In this document: piece after piece, positions 32,133 through 42,258 of the stretch
Layout: each line of letters starts with the position of its first letter
Numbering within the stretch: the stretch's first letter is position 1
The notes under the pieces: model-generated
Seen by the model: the letters and a program-made list of their open reading frames with translations, nothing else
Database searches by the model: none
Told to the model about the DNA's origin: nothing
Made by a program: the position numbers and the translations under genes
Assembly (NCBI RefSeq): GCF_004751985.1
Contig: NZ_CP038492.1
Span: 1,798,001 to 1,862,000, forward strand
Reading direction: 5' to 3'
Source: Rhodophyticola sp. CCM32
GTDB lineage: Bacteria > Pseudomonadota > Alphaproteobacteria > Rhodobacterales > Rhodobacteraceae
DNA length: 64,000 nt

Positions 32133-33165
32133 TCAGCCTGTTCCCGCCCCCCGGGCCGTGGGGTGAACCTGCTCTGATGCATCCTGTCCGACCACCCGGC
32201 GATGGCGCGCCAGAAACAGCTTGCCCCAGCCCGACATCGTCCCGGTTCCGGGGCCGAGGCATCGGTGATATAGCGCATCCGCCAATGCTGCGGCAGCGGC
32301 AGGCCGCAACTCTCTGCCTCCGCCAGCATCCAGACCAGGGGAATATTCGCCAGGGGCCGCGCCCGTAGACGCCCGCCCAATTGCCCGCCGATATCGCCAT
32401 GGGCCCCGCGAAACCACATCTGCTGGACCTGCCCCGGCTCCTGCTCCGGCCCGGCCGTCCACAGAACCGGGGCATAGACATCCCGCGTCTCATCCAGGGC
32501 CAGCGCATGGCGCGCCACCCGGGTGGAGGGGCCCAGCGCATCACTGTGATAGGGGTGGGGCTTGCCCATGATCCGCCAGATCACAGGCCAGCGCAGACCC
32601 AAAGCACGCACCGTGTCATAGACCCCAGAAACGCGATCTCGACCCGGGCATGGCACAGGCTGGCCTTCAACGCTGCGGCGCGCGGGCCATCGGGGTCGGA
32701 CCGGTAATGCTCATACACCCGGGTCAGCGTCTCTTCCTCGACCTGGGCCGCGCGCAGCAACCCCATCCTGTCGATCAGCCCCGCCAGAGAACGGACCGCA
32801 TAGGCCCCGCGCGAAAACCCCATCAGAACGATCCTGTCGCCAGGCTGGTAATTCCGGGCCAGAAACAGATAGGCACGCTTGATCTGCCGGTTGATGCCGA
32901 TACCCGCCAGCACCTCCAGCGCCCGCCGGTACCCGCGCCACTGAATCCCCGGATCGTAATACAGCGTCACATGTGCCGAGGGGCCAAGCTCGGACAGCAG
33001 GCGATAGGTCAGCCCGATATTCGTCTCCCAGCCCCGTCTCAGGCTCGACATGGTGCCGTCAAGCAGGACCACATGACATTGCGGCACACGCGCATCCCTG
33101 CGCGGCGGCGGGGCGGCGGCACGAAACCCTTTCAGGCGGGCCCAGAGACGGCTATTCTGCCGCAA
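32133..33165 (-). pseudogene. DUF2235 alpha/beta-hydrolase-like protein, two frameshifts
   Basis: The first part (LLDGTMSSL, then GFSRGAYAVRSLAGL with the nucleophile serine in GFSRG) is the DUF2235 domain found in some phospholipase-type effectors and in stand-alone cytoplasmic proteins. The frame breaks near 32620, where G4 stands for an expected G5 before VYDTVRALGLRWP, and again near 32250, where one base is missing before GTGTMSGWGKLF. The last correct frame ends at 32133. The likely start is TTG at 33165, overlapping the end of the CoxL-like gene. Both changes are single-base losses in G/C runs, so either decay or sequence error is possible. Confidence 0.65.
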
Positions 33166-35452
33166 CGGCCCCTTCAGCCTCCTGAAGCATCGCCCAGACC
33201 CGTAGCGGCGTGAACGGCATATCGGCCTGGCGGATGCCCAGCGGCCAAAGCGCATCCTGCACCCCGTTGGCCACAGCCGCCAGCGCCCCTACGGTTCCGG
33301 CCTCGCCACAGCCTTTCATCCCAAGCGGATTGGCGGTGGAAGGCACGGATTCCGCGTGGAAGGCAATGAACGGCATCGTATCGGCGCGCGGCATGCCGTA
33401 ATCCATGAAACTCGCGGTCAGAAGCTGCCCGTCCGCGTCATAGACCACATGTTCGGTGATCGCCTGACCGATCCCCTGGGCCACACCGCCATGCACCTGC
33501 CCCTCGGCCAGCATCGGGTTCATCAGCGTGCCGAAATCATCCACCACCGTGTAGCGGGCCACCTCTGTCACGCCGGTCTCCCGGTCGATCTCCACCTCGG
33601 CGATATGACAGCCGTTGGGATAGGACCGGCCCGGCAATTTCGTGGTCTCTTCGGCTACGCAAAGCGCCTCCTGCCCGTCGTCACGGGCGGCCTCTGCCGC
33701 CTCCAGCAGGGTCACAACCGTGTTTGACCCCGGCGCGCGAAACACACCTTCCTCCGCATCGAAACTGATATCCGTCACATCCAGCATCGCCTCCACAAAC
33801 GGCACCAGCCCGGCGATCAGCGCCGTACCCGTGGCGCGCAGCGCGGTGCCCTGCGTGGTGACCGAACGGCTGCCCCCGGTGCCGCCGCCATTGGCGATCA
33901 GATCACTGTCGCCCTGCACGATCTCGATGCTTTCAATCGGCAACCCGGTCTGGTCATGCACAAACTGGGCATAGACCGTTTCATGCCCCTGCCCGTTTGA
34001 CTGCGTGCCCACATAGACCCGGGCCCCGGTCCCGGTAAGCTCGATCCGGGCGGTCTCGCTCGGGTCTCCGAGAATGCTTTCGATGTAATAGCACACCCCA
34101 AGCCCGCGCAGCTTGCCGCCTGCCTCGCTGGCGGCCCTGCGCCCGGCAAACCCGGCCAGATCCGCCTCGGCCTCGGCGCGGGTCAGAACCCGGTCAAACT
34201 CCCCTACATCGTAAAGCTCCCCCGAGGCGGTTCGGTAGGGGAACTGACCGGGCTGGATGAAACTCCGCCGCCGCAATTCCAGCGGGTCGAGACCCAGCTC
34301 GCGCGCCGCGTAATCCATCGCGCGTTCCAGGGTATAGATCGCCTCGGGCCGACCGGCCCCGCGATAGGCATCCACCTGGGTCGTGTTGGTATAGATACCG
34401 CGATTGTTCATGAACACGGCCTGCACATCATAGACGCCGGTCAGCACACGGGAAAACAACTGGCTTTGGATCGGTTGCGCGAATTGTGAGTTATAGGCCC
34501 CCAGATTCGACAGCGAGGACATGCGATAGGCGGTCATCCGGTAGTCTGCGTCAAAGCCCAGCTCGGCCACGCAGACCAGATCGCGCCCGCCATTATCGCT
34601 GAGCATCGCCTCGGTCCGTTCCGACATCCAGCGCACCGGGCGGCCCAGATGGCGCGCGGCATGGGCCACCATAAAGGTTTCGGGGTAATCCATCCCCTTC
34701 ATGCCGAACCCGCCGCCCACATCGGGCGTGGTCACACGCACATCCCCCGGTTCCAGCCCGAACCAACTGGCAAGTGCAGCCTTGGTGCCCCAGACCCCCT
34801 GCCCGTTCACCGCAAGATGCAGCCGGTCGCCATCGGGTTCCGCATAGCAGCCGCGCGGTTCCAGACTGTTGACGATGATCCGGTTATCGCCGATCTCGAA
34901 CCGGACCCGATGGGCCGCGCCCTCAAGGGCGGTTTCGGTCGCATCCTCATCGCCCAGCACCCAGTCATAGGCCAGATTACCCGGCGCCTCGGGATGCAGG
35001 TCCGCCCCGCCGGGGCAAAGCGCCATATGCGGCTCCAGCGTATCGAAATCGAAACCGATCATCTCTGCCGCGTCTTTCGCCTCGGCCAGCGTATCGGCCA
35101 CGACAAAGGCCACCGCCTCACCCACGAACCGCACCCGGCCCGCCGCCAGAATCGGCCGCACCGGGGCCGCGCCGTCTGACCCGTCCCGGTTCTTGACCGT
35201 GGAAAACTTCATTGCATTGGCCAGCCCCGCCGCCACCAGATCACCCGCGCCCAGCACCAGATGCACCCCCGGCGCCTGGCGCGCCTCATCCAACTCAAGC
35301 TCGGTGATCTCTCCATGGGCCACGGGGCTGCGCAGCACATAACCATAAAGCGCGCCCTCTGGCACCACATCATCAATATACCGGCCATGGCCGGTCAGCA
35401 GGCGGGTATCCTCCAACCGGCGCACCGGCTGGCTGGTTCCGAATTTGGTCAT
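33152..35452 (-). CDS. Xanthine dehydrogenase-family molybdopterin-binding subunit (CoxL-like, form II)
   Basis: A 766-residue molybdenum hydroxylase large subunit starting MTKFGTSQPVRRLED. The active-site loop reads AYRGAGRPE, the form II signature; true aerobic CO dehydrogenases (form I) have AYRCSFR, so CO oxidation is not predicted. Other family segments include VTTPDVGGGFGMKG and the late GMKGCGEAG with the catalytic glutamate. The small (2Fe-2S) and medium (FAD) subunits are not adjacent in this window, which is unusual. The substrate is unknown; an aldehyde or N-heterocycle is typical. It is divergent from valS. Confidence 0.88.
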   Translation of the reverse strand: MTKFGTSQPVRRLEDTRLLTGHGRYIDDVVPEGALYGYVLRSPVAHGEITELELDEARQAPGVHLVLGAGDLVAAGLANAMKFSTVKNRDGSDGAAPVRPILAAGRVRFVGEAVAFVVADTLAEAKDAAEMIGFDFDTLEPHMALCPGGADLHPEAPGNLAYDWVLGDEDATETALEGAAHRVRFEIGDNRIIVNSLEPRGCYAEPDGDRLHLAVNGQGVWGTKAALASWFGLEPGDVRVTTPDVGGGFGMKGMDYPETFMVAHAARHLGRPVRWMSERTEAMLSDNGGRDLVCVAELGFDADYRMTAYRMSSLSNLGAYNSQFAQPIQSQLFSRVLTGVYDVQAVFMNNRGIYTNTTQVDAYRGAGRPEAIYTLERAMDYAARELGLDPLELRRRSFIQPGQFPYRTASGELYDVGEFDRVLTRAEAEADLAGFAGRRAASEAGGKLRGLGVCYYIESILGDPSETARIELTGTGARVYVGTQSNGQGHETVYAQFVHDQTGLPIESIEIVQGDSDLIANGGGTGGSRSVTTQGTALRATGTALIAGLVPFVEAMLDVTDISFDAEEGVFRAPGSNTVVTLLEAAEAARDDGQEALCVAEETTKLPGRSYPNGCHIAEVEIDRETGVTEVARYTVVDDFGTLMNPMLAEGQVHGGVAQGIGQAITEHVVYDADGQLLTASFMDYGMPRADTMPFIAFHAESVPSTANPLGMKGCGEAGTVGALAAVANGVQDALWPLGIRQADMPFTPLRVWAMLQEAEGAVAAE

Positions 35453-35605
35453 GGGGTATGTCCTCACAGCAAACTGCCTTGATGGGAGAGATTAGCGGCC
35501 CCTGCGCCAGTGTCCAGAGGCCGCAAACGGGGATCAAGGCTTGGCCTTTCCCGCCCGCTTCGCTAGATGATCCCGGACACGAGAAAACCCCAAGGGTACA
35601 AGGCG

Positions 35606-38494
35606 ATGGAAAAGACATTCGACGCAGCCACAGCCGAGCCGCGCATCTACGCGGAATGGGAAGCCAAAGGCGCGTTCAAAGCCGGCGCAAACGCGTCGCG
35701 GGATGAAACCTTCTGCATCATGATCCCGCCGCCCAATGTGAACGGGTCGCTGCATGTGGGGCACGCCTTCAACAACACGTTGCAGGATATCCTGACCCGC
35801 TGGCACCGGATGCGCGGCTTTGACACGCTCTGGCAGCCCGGGCAGGACCATGCGGGTATCGCGCTGCAACTGGCGGTTGAAAAGGAACTCGCCCAGTCCA
35901 ATCGCCGCCGGACAGATATGTCACGCGACGAATTTCTTGAGATCGCATGGGCGTATAAGGAACGCACCGCCAATGGCATCATCGGCCAGCTCAAGCGGCT
36001 TGGGGCGTCCTGCGACTGGTCGCGCAACGCCTTTACGATGGCGGGCGCACCGGGGGAAAAACGCGCGGGCCACGAGACTTCGCCGAATTTCCATGATGCG
36101 GTGATCAAGACCTTCGTCGAGTTCCATGACAAGGGCTATATCTATCGCGGCAACCGTCTGGTGAACTGGGACCCACATTTTGAATCGGCCATTTCCGATC
36201 TGGAAGTCGAACAGATCGAGAAAGACGGTCATATGTGGCGTCTGCGCTATGCGCTGGAGGATGGCGAAAGCTATGATCACCCAATCGCTTTTGACGATGA
36301 CGGCAACATCACCGAAACCGAGACCCGCGAATACCTGACTGTCGCCACCACCCGCCCCGAAACCATGCTGGGGGATACCGGTGTGGCCGTCCACCCCGAT
36401 GACCCGCGCTATGCCCATCTGATCGGCAAACATGTGATCCTGCCGATCACCGGGCGGCGTATCCCGATTGTCGCCGATGCCTATGCCGACCCGGAAAAGG
36501 GCACCGGTGCGGTGAAAATCACCCCGGCCCATGATTTCAACGACTGGGATGTGGGCCAGCGCGCGGGCCTGCGGGTGATCAATGTGATGGACACCAGGGC
36601 CGCGATGGCGCTGCGCGACAATCGCGATTTCGCAAAAGACTGCCCGGCAGAGATGATCGCTGCGGCCGTTGAGCGGCTGGACGGCGCCGACCGTTATGAG
36701 GCCCGCGATGCGATTGTCACCTGGGCCGGGGATGACGGCTGGCTCGACGGGATCGACGCGGACCGGCACATGGTGCCCCATGGCGACCGCTCCAAAACCG
36801 CGGTGGAGCCGTTCCTGACCGATCAATGGTTCGTGGACACCGCGAAAATCGTCGGACCGGCGCTGGAAGCGGTGCGGGACGGGCGCACCAACATCATGCC
36901 CGAGCAGCACCGGAAGGTCTATATCCACTGGCTGGAGAATATCCAGCCCTGGACCATTTCACGGCAGCTTTGGTGGGGGCATCAGATTCCGGTTTGGTAT
37001 GATGGATTGGGCAACGAGTTTTGTGCGCCAACCGTTCTTGAAGCATACGAGAAAGCGGTAACTTTTCACGAGCGGCAAAGCAACGAACGAAGCCTGAAAG
37101 ACGAGGTGGAAGAAGCCTACACTATGGTCAAGCTTGCGGATGGCGACAATGACGCTGTCTCTGACGATCATCTCGGTAAGCTCACCCGCGACCCCGACGT
37201 CCTCGACACCTGGTTTTCCTCGGGGCTCTGGCCCATCGGCACCCTTGGCTGGCCCGAGCAAACGCCTGAACTGGAACGCTATTTCCCGACTTCCACCCTC
37301 ATTACAGCTTTCGACATCATCTTTTTCTGGGTCGCCCGGATGATGATGATGCAGCTTGCCGTGGTGGACGAAGTCCCATTCAAAGATGTCTATGTCCACG
37401 CCCTTGTCCGCGATGAAAAGGGCCGGAAAATGTCGAAATCCGTCGGCAATGTCCTTGACCCGCTCGACCTGATCGACAGCTATGGCGCCGACGCGCTGCG
37501 CTTCACCATGGCGTCCATGGCCGCCATGGGGCGCGATGTGAAACTTTCCGATGACCGGGTCGCGGGGTATCGCAATTTCGGCACCAAATTGTGGAACGCT
37601 GCCCGCTTTGCCGAGATGAATGACTGCAAGCCCGTTGCCGGTTTCGACCCCGCCAGCGTCACCCAGACGGTCAATAAATGGATCGTGGGCGAAATCGCGC
37701 GGGCTCGCGTTGCCCATGATGAGGCCTTGACCGCTTATCGGTTCAACGACGCGGCGGGCGGGCTTTACGCCACAACCTGGGGCCGGGTCTGTGACTGGTA
37801 TCTGGAATTTGCCAAACCGCTTTTTGCCAGCGGCGACGAGGCTGTGATGGCTGAGACCCGCGCCACCATGGCCTGGGTGATCGACCAGTGCCTGATCCTG
37901 CTGCACCCGGTGATGCCGTTTATCACCGAGGAGCTTTGGGGTCAGATCGCCGCGCGGGACAAGATGCTGATCCACGCGGACTGGCCCGAATACGGGGCGG
38001 AACTGATCGACGCAGAGGCAGCGCGCGAAATCACCTGGGTCATTGCCGTGATCGAGGAAATCCGTTCAATCCGCATGCAGATGCATGTGCCCGCCGGTCT
38101 GAAAGTGCCGCTGTTGCAGGCGGAACTGGATGCGCGCGGGCAAGCCGCCTGGAACCGCAATGCCGCGATTATCCAGCGGATCGCGCGGGTTGACAGTGTG
38201 ACACCGGTTGAAACCCTGCCGAAAGGCGCTGTGACGGTCGCGGTTGAGGGCGGCGTTTTCGGCCTGCCGATTGCTGATCTGATCGACGTTGCCGAAGAAA
38301 AGGCCCGGCTTGAGAAAGTGCTGGGCAAGCTTGCCAAGGAGTTGGGCGGGCTGCGCGGACGGCTGAACAACCCGAAATTCGCCGCAAGCGCGCCGCCCGA
38401 AGTGGTCGAGGAAACCCGCAGCAATCTGGCCGCCCGCGAAGCGGAAGAAGGCAAGATCAGGGATGCGCTGACCCGGCTGGCAGAGCTTGCCTGA
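35606..38494 (+). CDS. valS: Valyl-tRNA synthetase
   Basis: A 962-residue class I synthetase from ATG at 35606 ([15 protein letters not shown]). The HIGH box is [12 protein letters not shown] (about residues 44-55), the editing CP1 domain follows with [15 protein letters not shown], and the KMSKS loop is [11 protein letters not shown]. The C-terminal arm is a coiled coil ([17 protein letters not shown]). It charges tRNA-Val and hydrolyses mischarged Thr-tRNA. The stretch 37003-37170 ([15 protein letters not shown] and beyond) is lower in G+C than the rest and looks like a lineage-specific insert before [14 protein letters not shown]. Divergent from the CoxL-like gene. Confidence 0.97.
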   Translation: MEKTFDAATAEPRIYAEWEAKGAFKAGANASRDETFCIMIPPPNVNGSLHVGHAFNNTLQDILTRWHRMRGFDTLWQPGQDHAGIALQLAVEKELAQSNRRRTDMSRDEFLEIAWAYKERTANGIIGQLKRLGASCDWSRNAFTMAGAPGEKRAGHETSPNFHDAVIKTFVEFHDKGYIYRGNRLVNWDPHFESAISDLEVEQIEKDGHMWRLRYALEDGESYDHPIAFDDDGNITETETREYLTVATTRPETMLGDTGVAVHPDDPRYAHLIGKHVILPITGRRIPIVADAYADPEKGTGAVKITPAHDFNDWDVGQRAGLRVINVMDTRAAMALRDNRDFAKDCPAEMIAAAVERLDGADRYEARDAIVTWAGDDGWLDGIDADRHMVPHGDRSKTAVEPFLTDQWFVDTAKIVGPALEAVRDGRTNIMPEQHRKVYIHWLENIQPWTISRQLWWGHQIPVWYDGLGNEFCAPTVLEAYEKAVTFHERQSNERSLKDEVEEAYTMVKLADGDNDAVSDDHLGKLTRDPDVLDTWFSSGLWPIGTLGWPEQTPELERYFPTSTLITAFDIIFFWVARMMMMQLAVVDEVPFKDVYVHALVRDEKGRKMSKSVGNVLDPLDLIDSYGADALRFTMASMAAMGRDVKLSDDRVAGYRNFGTKLWNAARFAEMNDCKPVAGFDPASVTQTVNKWIVGEIARARVAHDEALTAYRFNDAAGGLYATTWGRVCDWYLEFAKPLFASGDEAVMAETRATMAWVIDQCLILLHPVMPFITEELWGQIAARDKMLIHADWPEYGAELIDAEAAREITWVIAVIEEIRSIRMQMHVPAGLKVPLLQAELDARGQAAWNRNAAIIQRIARVDSVTPVETLPKGAVTVAVEGGVFGLPIADLIDVAEEKARLEKVLGKLAKELGGLRGRLNNPKFAASAPPEVVEETRSNLAAREAEEGKIRDALTRLAELA

Positions 38495-38536
38495 AAGGCT
38501 TGCACTCTGCCCCGGTTTCCGCTTTTCCTGCGCCCC

Positions 38537-39649
38537 ATGACCGGACCGCGCTATACCAGACTCGTCGAAACCCTGCCCGCCTCGGTGCCCTTTGTCGGCC
38601 CCGAAACCCAGGAACGCAGCCGCAAGGCCCGGTTTGCCGCCCGGCTGGGCGCGAATGAAAGCGTGTTCGGCCCCGCGCCTTCGGTCCTGCGGGCCATTTC
38701 CGCTGCGGCGCCGGATGCCTGGATGTATGGCGACCCGGAAGCCTTTGATCTGCGCCAGGCGCTGGCCCGGCATCATGGGGTGGCGATGGAAAATATCCTT
38801 GTGGGTGAAGGGATTGACGGGATTCTGGGCTATCTCGCCCGGTTGCTGATCGCCCCCGGCGATGCGGTGGTGACCTCTGCCGGGGCCTATCCGACCTTCA
38901 CCTATCATGTGGCGGGTTTTGGCGGCGTCCTGCACGCGGTGCCCTATCAGGGCGATCATGAAAACCCCGAGGCGCTGATCACCCGCGCCCGCGAGGCGCG
39001 CGCAAAGCTGATCTATCTCGCCAATCCGGACAACCCGATGGGAAGCTGGCACAGCGCCGACACCCTGCAGGCGATGATTGACGCCCTGCCCGAGGGCTGC
39101 CTGCTGGCGCTGGACGAAGCCTATGTGGATACCGCCCCGGACGGCACTGCGCCGCCGCTGGATATGGATGACGGTCGCGTCATAAGGCTGCGCACCTTTT
39201 CAAAGGCTTACGGGCTTGCCGGGATGCGCGTGGGCTATGCCCTGGCAGAGGCGGATCTGATCACCGGTTTCAACAAGATCCGCAATCATTTCGGTGTCGG
39301 CCGGGTGGCACAGGCCGCCGCTTTGGCCGCATTGGCCGATCAGGACTATCTGAACGCAACCCGCACGCGGATCGGTCAGGCCCGCGCCAGGATCGACCGG
39401 ATCGCGCGGGATAACGGGCTGATCCCCCTGCCCTCGGCCACAAATTTCGTCACCATCGACTGCGGCGCTGACGGCGATTTCGCCAAGGCGGTGGTGGCCG
39501 CCCTGCTGGCCCGTGGCATATTCGTGCGGATGCCCTTCACCCCGCCGCAGGATCGCTGCATCCGCGTGTCCTGCGGACCCGAGGCCGATCTGGCCTTGTT
39601 CGAAGCCGCCTTGCCAGAGGCGTTGACCGAAGCGGGGCGGAGCGCCTGA
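38537..39649 (+). CDS. Pyridoxal-phosphate aminotransferase of the HisC/aspartate aminotransferase fold I family
   Basis: A 370-residue class I/II aminotransferase. It keeps LGANESVFGP (substrate/phosphate region), N166 in NPDNPMG, D193 in DEAY, the Schiff-base lysine K223 in FSKAYGLAGMRVGY, and the C-terminal carboxylate-binding Arg in RVSCG. Closest resemblance is histidinol-phosphate aminotransferase, but no his genes are nearby, so an aromatic amino acid or related substrate is equally possible. It lies 42 bases after valS on the same strand and is convergent with the next aminotransferase, with stops 2 bases apart. Confidence 0.87.
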   Translation: MTGPRYTRLVETLPASVPFVGPETQERSRKARFAARLGANESVFGPAPSVLRAISAAAPDAWMYGDPEAFDLRQALARHHGVAMENILVGEGIDGILGYLARLLIAPGDAVVTSAGAYPTFTYHVAGFGGVLHAVPYQGDHENPEALITRAREARAKLIYLANPDNPMGSWHSADTLQAMIDALPEGCLLALDEAYVDTAPDGTAPPLDMDDGRVIRLRTFSKAYGLAGMRVGYALAEADLITGFNKIRNHFGVGRVAQAAALAALADQDYLNATRTRIGQARARIDRIARDNGLIPLPSATNFVTIDCGADGDFAKAVVAALLARGIFVRMPFTPPQDRCIRVSCGPEADLALFEAALPEALTEAGRSA

Positions 39650-39651
39650 CC

Positions 39652-40845
39652 CTAAGCGTCAGCCCCTGCGATCACCTCGGTCGCGGCTGCCAACCCGCTT
39701 GCCTCATGGGGGATTTGCAAGGCGGCCATGCCGGCCTGCAGGCTGCCCAAAACACCCAGAACCATCTGCGCATTCACATGGCCCATATGGCCGATGCGAA
39801 AGAAATCATCCGGCGCATGATCCATGCCAAGCGGAATACCAAGGGTCACACCGGCCTGTTCAGACATCCATGCACGCATCTGCGCCCCCTGGCCACCGCC
39901 CATATTGACCGTGGTCACCGCATGGCTGCGCCGGGCTGCATCGGCGATATTCAGACGCAAATGCCCGCCCTGCCCCCAGGTGTCAAACGCGGTCCAGACC
40001 GCACGGGCCAGCGTGGCGTGGCGGGCCCAGACCTGTTTTAACCCTTCCTCTTTCAGGATCATGTCCAGCGCCACGCGCAGCCCATAGATATGATGGGTCG
40101 GCGCCGTGCCGCAGAAATAGCGATAGAAGACATCCGGGTCGATGCGCGGGCGCCAATCCCAATAGGGCGTGACCAGACCGGCCTTGTCACGGGCAGCATC
40201 GGCTTTGGCATTGAAATAGACAAAGCTCATCCCCGGCGGGGTCATCAGGCCCTTCTGGCTGCCGGTGACCATCAGATCGACACCCCAGTCATCCATGTGA
40301 AACTCATCACAGCCAAGGCAGGCGATATTGTCCGAGAAAAGCAGCGCCGGATGTTCCGCCGCATCCAGCGTGCGGCGCAGGGCCGGAATGTCATTTTTGA
40401 CAGAGCTTGCAGTATCGACCTGCACCGCCAGCACCGCCTTGATTTTATGATCCTTATCCGCTGCAAGCGCCTCTGCCACCTGATCCATATCAATGGCGGA
40501 TGCATGCCCGAAATCAATGATTTCGGCGGTGATGCCAAGCGCTGTGGCCATCTCACCCCAGCCAAGGCAGAACCGCCCGGTGGCAAGGATCAGGATTGTA
40601 TCACCGCGCGACAGCGTGTTGGTCAGTGCGGCCTCCCACGCGCCATGGCCATTGGCGATATACATCGCCACATTATGGCCGGTATCAGCCACAGTTTTGA
40701 GGTCGGGCACAATGCCCGCAACCATATCTATCAACTCACCGGTATAGATATTGGGCGCGGGGCGATGCATCGCCTGCAACACACGGTCGGGCATGACCGA
40801 AGGGCCGGGAATGGCGAGGTAATGGCGACCGTTGGCGAGACTCAT
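39652..40845 (-). CDS. Alanine/serine--glyoxylate aminotransferase family protein
   Basis: A 397-residue class V aminotransferase. The N-terminus IPGPSVMPDRVLQAM is the family start, NGHGAWEAAL holds the cofactor phosphate, D172 lies in FSDNIA, and K198 in TGSQKGLMTPPG is the Schiff-base lysine. It could be serine-glyoxylate transaminase (serine cycle or photorespiratory type) or alanine-glyoxylate transaminase; SgaA-like naming is tempting but not proven. Convergent with the HisC-like gene and divergent from ygfZ. Confidence 0.85.
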   Translation of the reverse strand: MSLANGRHYLAIPGPSVMPDRVLQAMHRPAPNIYTGELIDMVAGIVPDLKTVADTGHNVAMYIANGHGAWEAALTNTLSRGDTILILATGRFCLGWGEMATALGITAEIIDFGHASAIDMDQVAEALAADKDHKIKAVLAVQVDTASSVKNDIPALRRTLDAAEHPALLFSDNIACLGCDEFHMDDWGVDLMVTGSQKGLMTPPGMSFVYFNAKADAARDKAGLVTPYWDWRPRIDPDVFYRYFCGTAPTHHIYGLRVALDMILKEEGLKQVWARHATLARAVWTAFDTWGQGGHLRLNIADAARRSHAVTTVNMGGGQGAQMRAWMSEQAGVTLGIPLGMDHAPDDFFRIGHMGHVNAQMVLGVLGSLQAGMAALQIPHEASGLAAATEVIAGADA

Positions 40846-40972
40846 AATCAGGTATTCCTTTCACAGGTGAAACAGAGGTAAATCGGGGAATGCGCCCGGT
40901 CAATCGGGCGGACCGGTCCTGACAGGGCCCGGGTCATGATTAGCTGTGATTTCAAACATCAGGAGCGGTGAT

Positions 40973-41695
40973 ATGCCCGGTGAAAAGGCGACAGACCGGA
41001 CAGTGCTGAAAATCGGCGGGACCGACCGGGGGCATTTTCTGCATGGTCTGGTGACCAATGACCTGAAGCCCGCGGGCGAGGGGCTGGCCTATGCCGCCCT
41101 GCTGACACCGCAGGGGAAATATCTGGCTGATTTTTTCCTTCTGGATCAGGGGGATCACATCCTTCTGGACGTCAAGGCCGAGATCGCGCCAAAGCTGGCG
41201 CCGCGGTTGATGATGTATAAATTGCGCGCCGATGTGACGATTGAAGACAGCGGCACAGATGTGGTGCGGGGGCTGGGAAAACTGCCGGATGGGGCCTGGG
41301 CGGACCCGCGCGACCCGGCCCTTGGCTGGCGTGGATATGGCCTGACGGCGGAAGACACCGGGCCGCCGGTCGACTGGGATGCGCTGCGCGTCGCCCATAT
41401 GATCCCCGAGACGGGCGTTGAACTGGTGCCGGAGGAAAGTTTCATTCTGGAGATGGGGTTTGACCGGCTGTCCGGCGTGGATCATCGCAAAGGCTGCTAT
41501 GTGGGTCAGGAAGTGACCGCCCGGATGAAACACAAGACCGTATTGCGCAAGGGTCTGGCACAGGTGGAGATCGACGGATCGGCCCCATTGGGCACCGAGA
41601 TCATGGCGGGGGAGCGCCCGGCAGGCAGGCTTTACACGCAATCGGGCGCACGCGCGCTGACCTATCTGCGGTTTGACCGGGCGGGGGGGAGATGA
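40973..41695 (+). CDS. ygfZ: Folate-binding protein YgfZ (Fe-S maturation)
   Basis: A 240-residue GcvT-related protein. The YgfZ signature KGCYVGQE is present (in DHRKGCYVGQEVTARM), with the conserved cysteine needed for function. It uses tetrahydrofolate and supports assembly or repair of certain Fe-S enzymes, including MiaB. ATG at 40973 is favoured by AGGAG 8 bases upstream. Other Fe-S accessories in the window (SufT-like, IscA-like) are not linked to it. Confidence 0.88.
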   Translation: MPGEKATDRTVLKIGGTDRGHFLHGLVTNDLKPAGEGLAYAALLTPQGKYLADFFLLDQGDHILLDVKAEIAPKLAPRLMMYKLRADVTIEDSGTDVVRGLGKLPDGAWADPRDPALGWRGYGLTAEDTGPPVDWDALRVAHMIPETGVELVPEESFILEMGFDRLSGVDHRKGCYVGQEVTARMKHKTVLRKGLAQVEIDGSAPLGTEIMAGERPAGRLYTQSGARALTYLRFDRAGGR

Positions 41696-41750
41696 CCGCC
41701 GGGGAGGCGCGGCTGATCTGGCCGGGCGCACAGGGATAAACCAGAGGGGC

Positions 41751-41792
41751 GGAAAACCCGCGTTTTCCTTGTGGAATTCCTGAGAATTCCAC
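41751..41792 (-). repeat. Dispersed paired-hairpin family C, copy 3
   Basis: Read on the minus strand: GTGGAATTC-TCAG-GAATTCCAC (41792-41771... in 5' to 3' order), then after two bases GGAAAAC-GCGG-GTTTTCC. Same order as copies 1 and 2. It lies between the convergent ends of ygfZ and ogt, 4 bases from the ogt stop, and may act as a terminator for both. Confidence 0.85.
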
Positions 41793-41796
41793 CTCC

Positions 41797-42255
41797 TCAG
41801 ATCAGAAGCGAGGCAGCACCCTCATGGCGCAGCAGCGCCACCTTGGTTTCCACCCCGCCCGCGCCTGAAAACCCGGTCAGCCCTTTGGCCCCCATGACCC
41901 TGTGGCAGGGGATCAGAACCGGGATCGGATTGCTACCGCAGGCCTGCCCCACGGATTGCGCGGACTGGCCCAGATCGGCGGCAATCTCTCCATAGGTGCG
42001 GGTATAGCCAAAGGGGATCTGCGCAATGGCGTCACAGACCGCGACTTGAAAGGCCGAGCCTCTGGGGGCCATCGGCACGGTGAATTCGGTCAGATCGCCT
42101 GCGAAATAGGCCTCAAGCTCGGTCACCGCCTGATGTAGAACCGGTGTCTTTGCCGCCCCTTCCCCGGCCCTCCAATTGACGGCGGTGATAGCGCCGTCCT
42201 CTTCGGTCAGGGTCAGCTCGCCGACGGGGGTTTCGACGCTTGCATGGGCCTGCAT
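41797..42255 (-). CDS. ogt: Methylated-DNA--[protein]-cysteine S-methyltransferase
   Basis: A 152-residue suicide repair protein. The acceptor cysteine is C117 in IPCHRVMG, with the upstream helix-turn-helix Arg-containing segment (TRTYGEIAADLG) and the downstream LTGFSGAGGVETK that shapes the pocket. It removes O6-alkyl groups from guanine. The start codon is 3 bases from the stop of the GST gene on the same strand, so the two are probably one transcript. Confidence 0.93.
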   Translation of the reverse strand: MQAHASVETPVGELTLTEEDGAITAVNWRAGEGAAKTPVLHQAVTELEAYFAGDLTEFTVPMAPRGSAFQVAVCDAIAQIPFGYTRTYGEIAADLGQSAQSVGQACGSNPIPVLIPCHRVMGAKGLTGFSGAGGVETKVALLRHEGAASLLI

Positions 42256-42258
42256 CGG

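Noticed and set aside
33152..35452. Aerobic carbon monoxide dehydrogenase
   Set aside because: The active-site loop is AYRGAGR (form II), not the AYRCSFR of true CO dehydrogenases, and the other subunits are absent.
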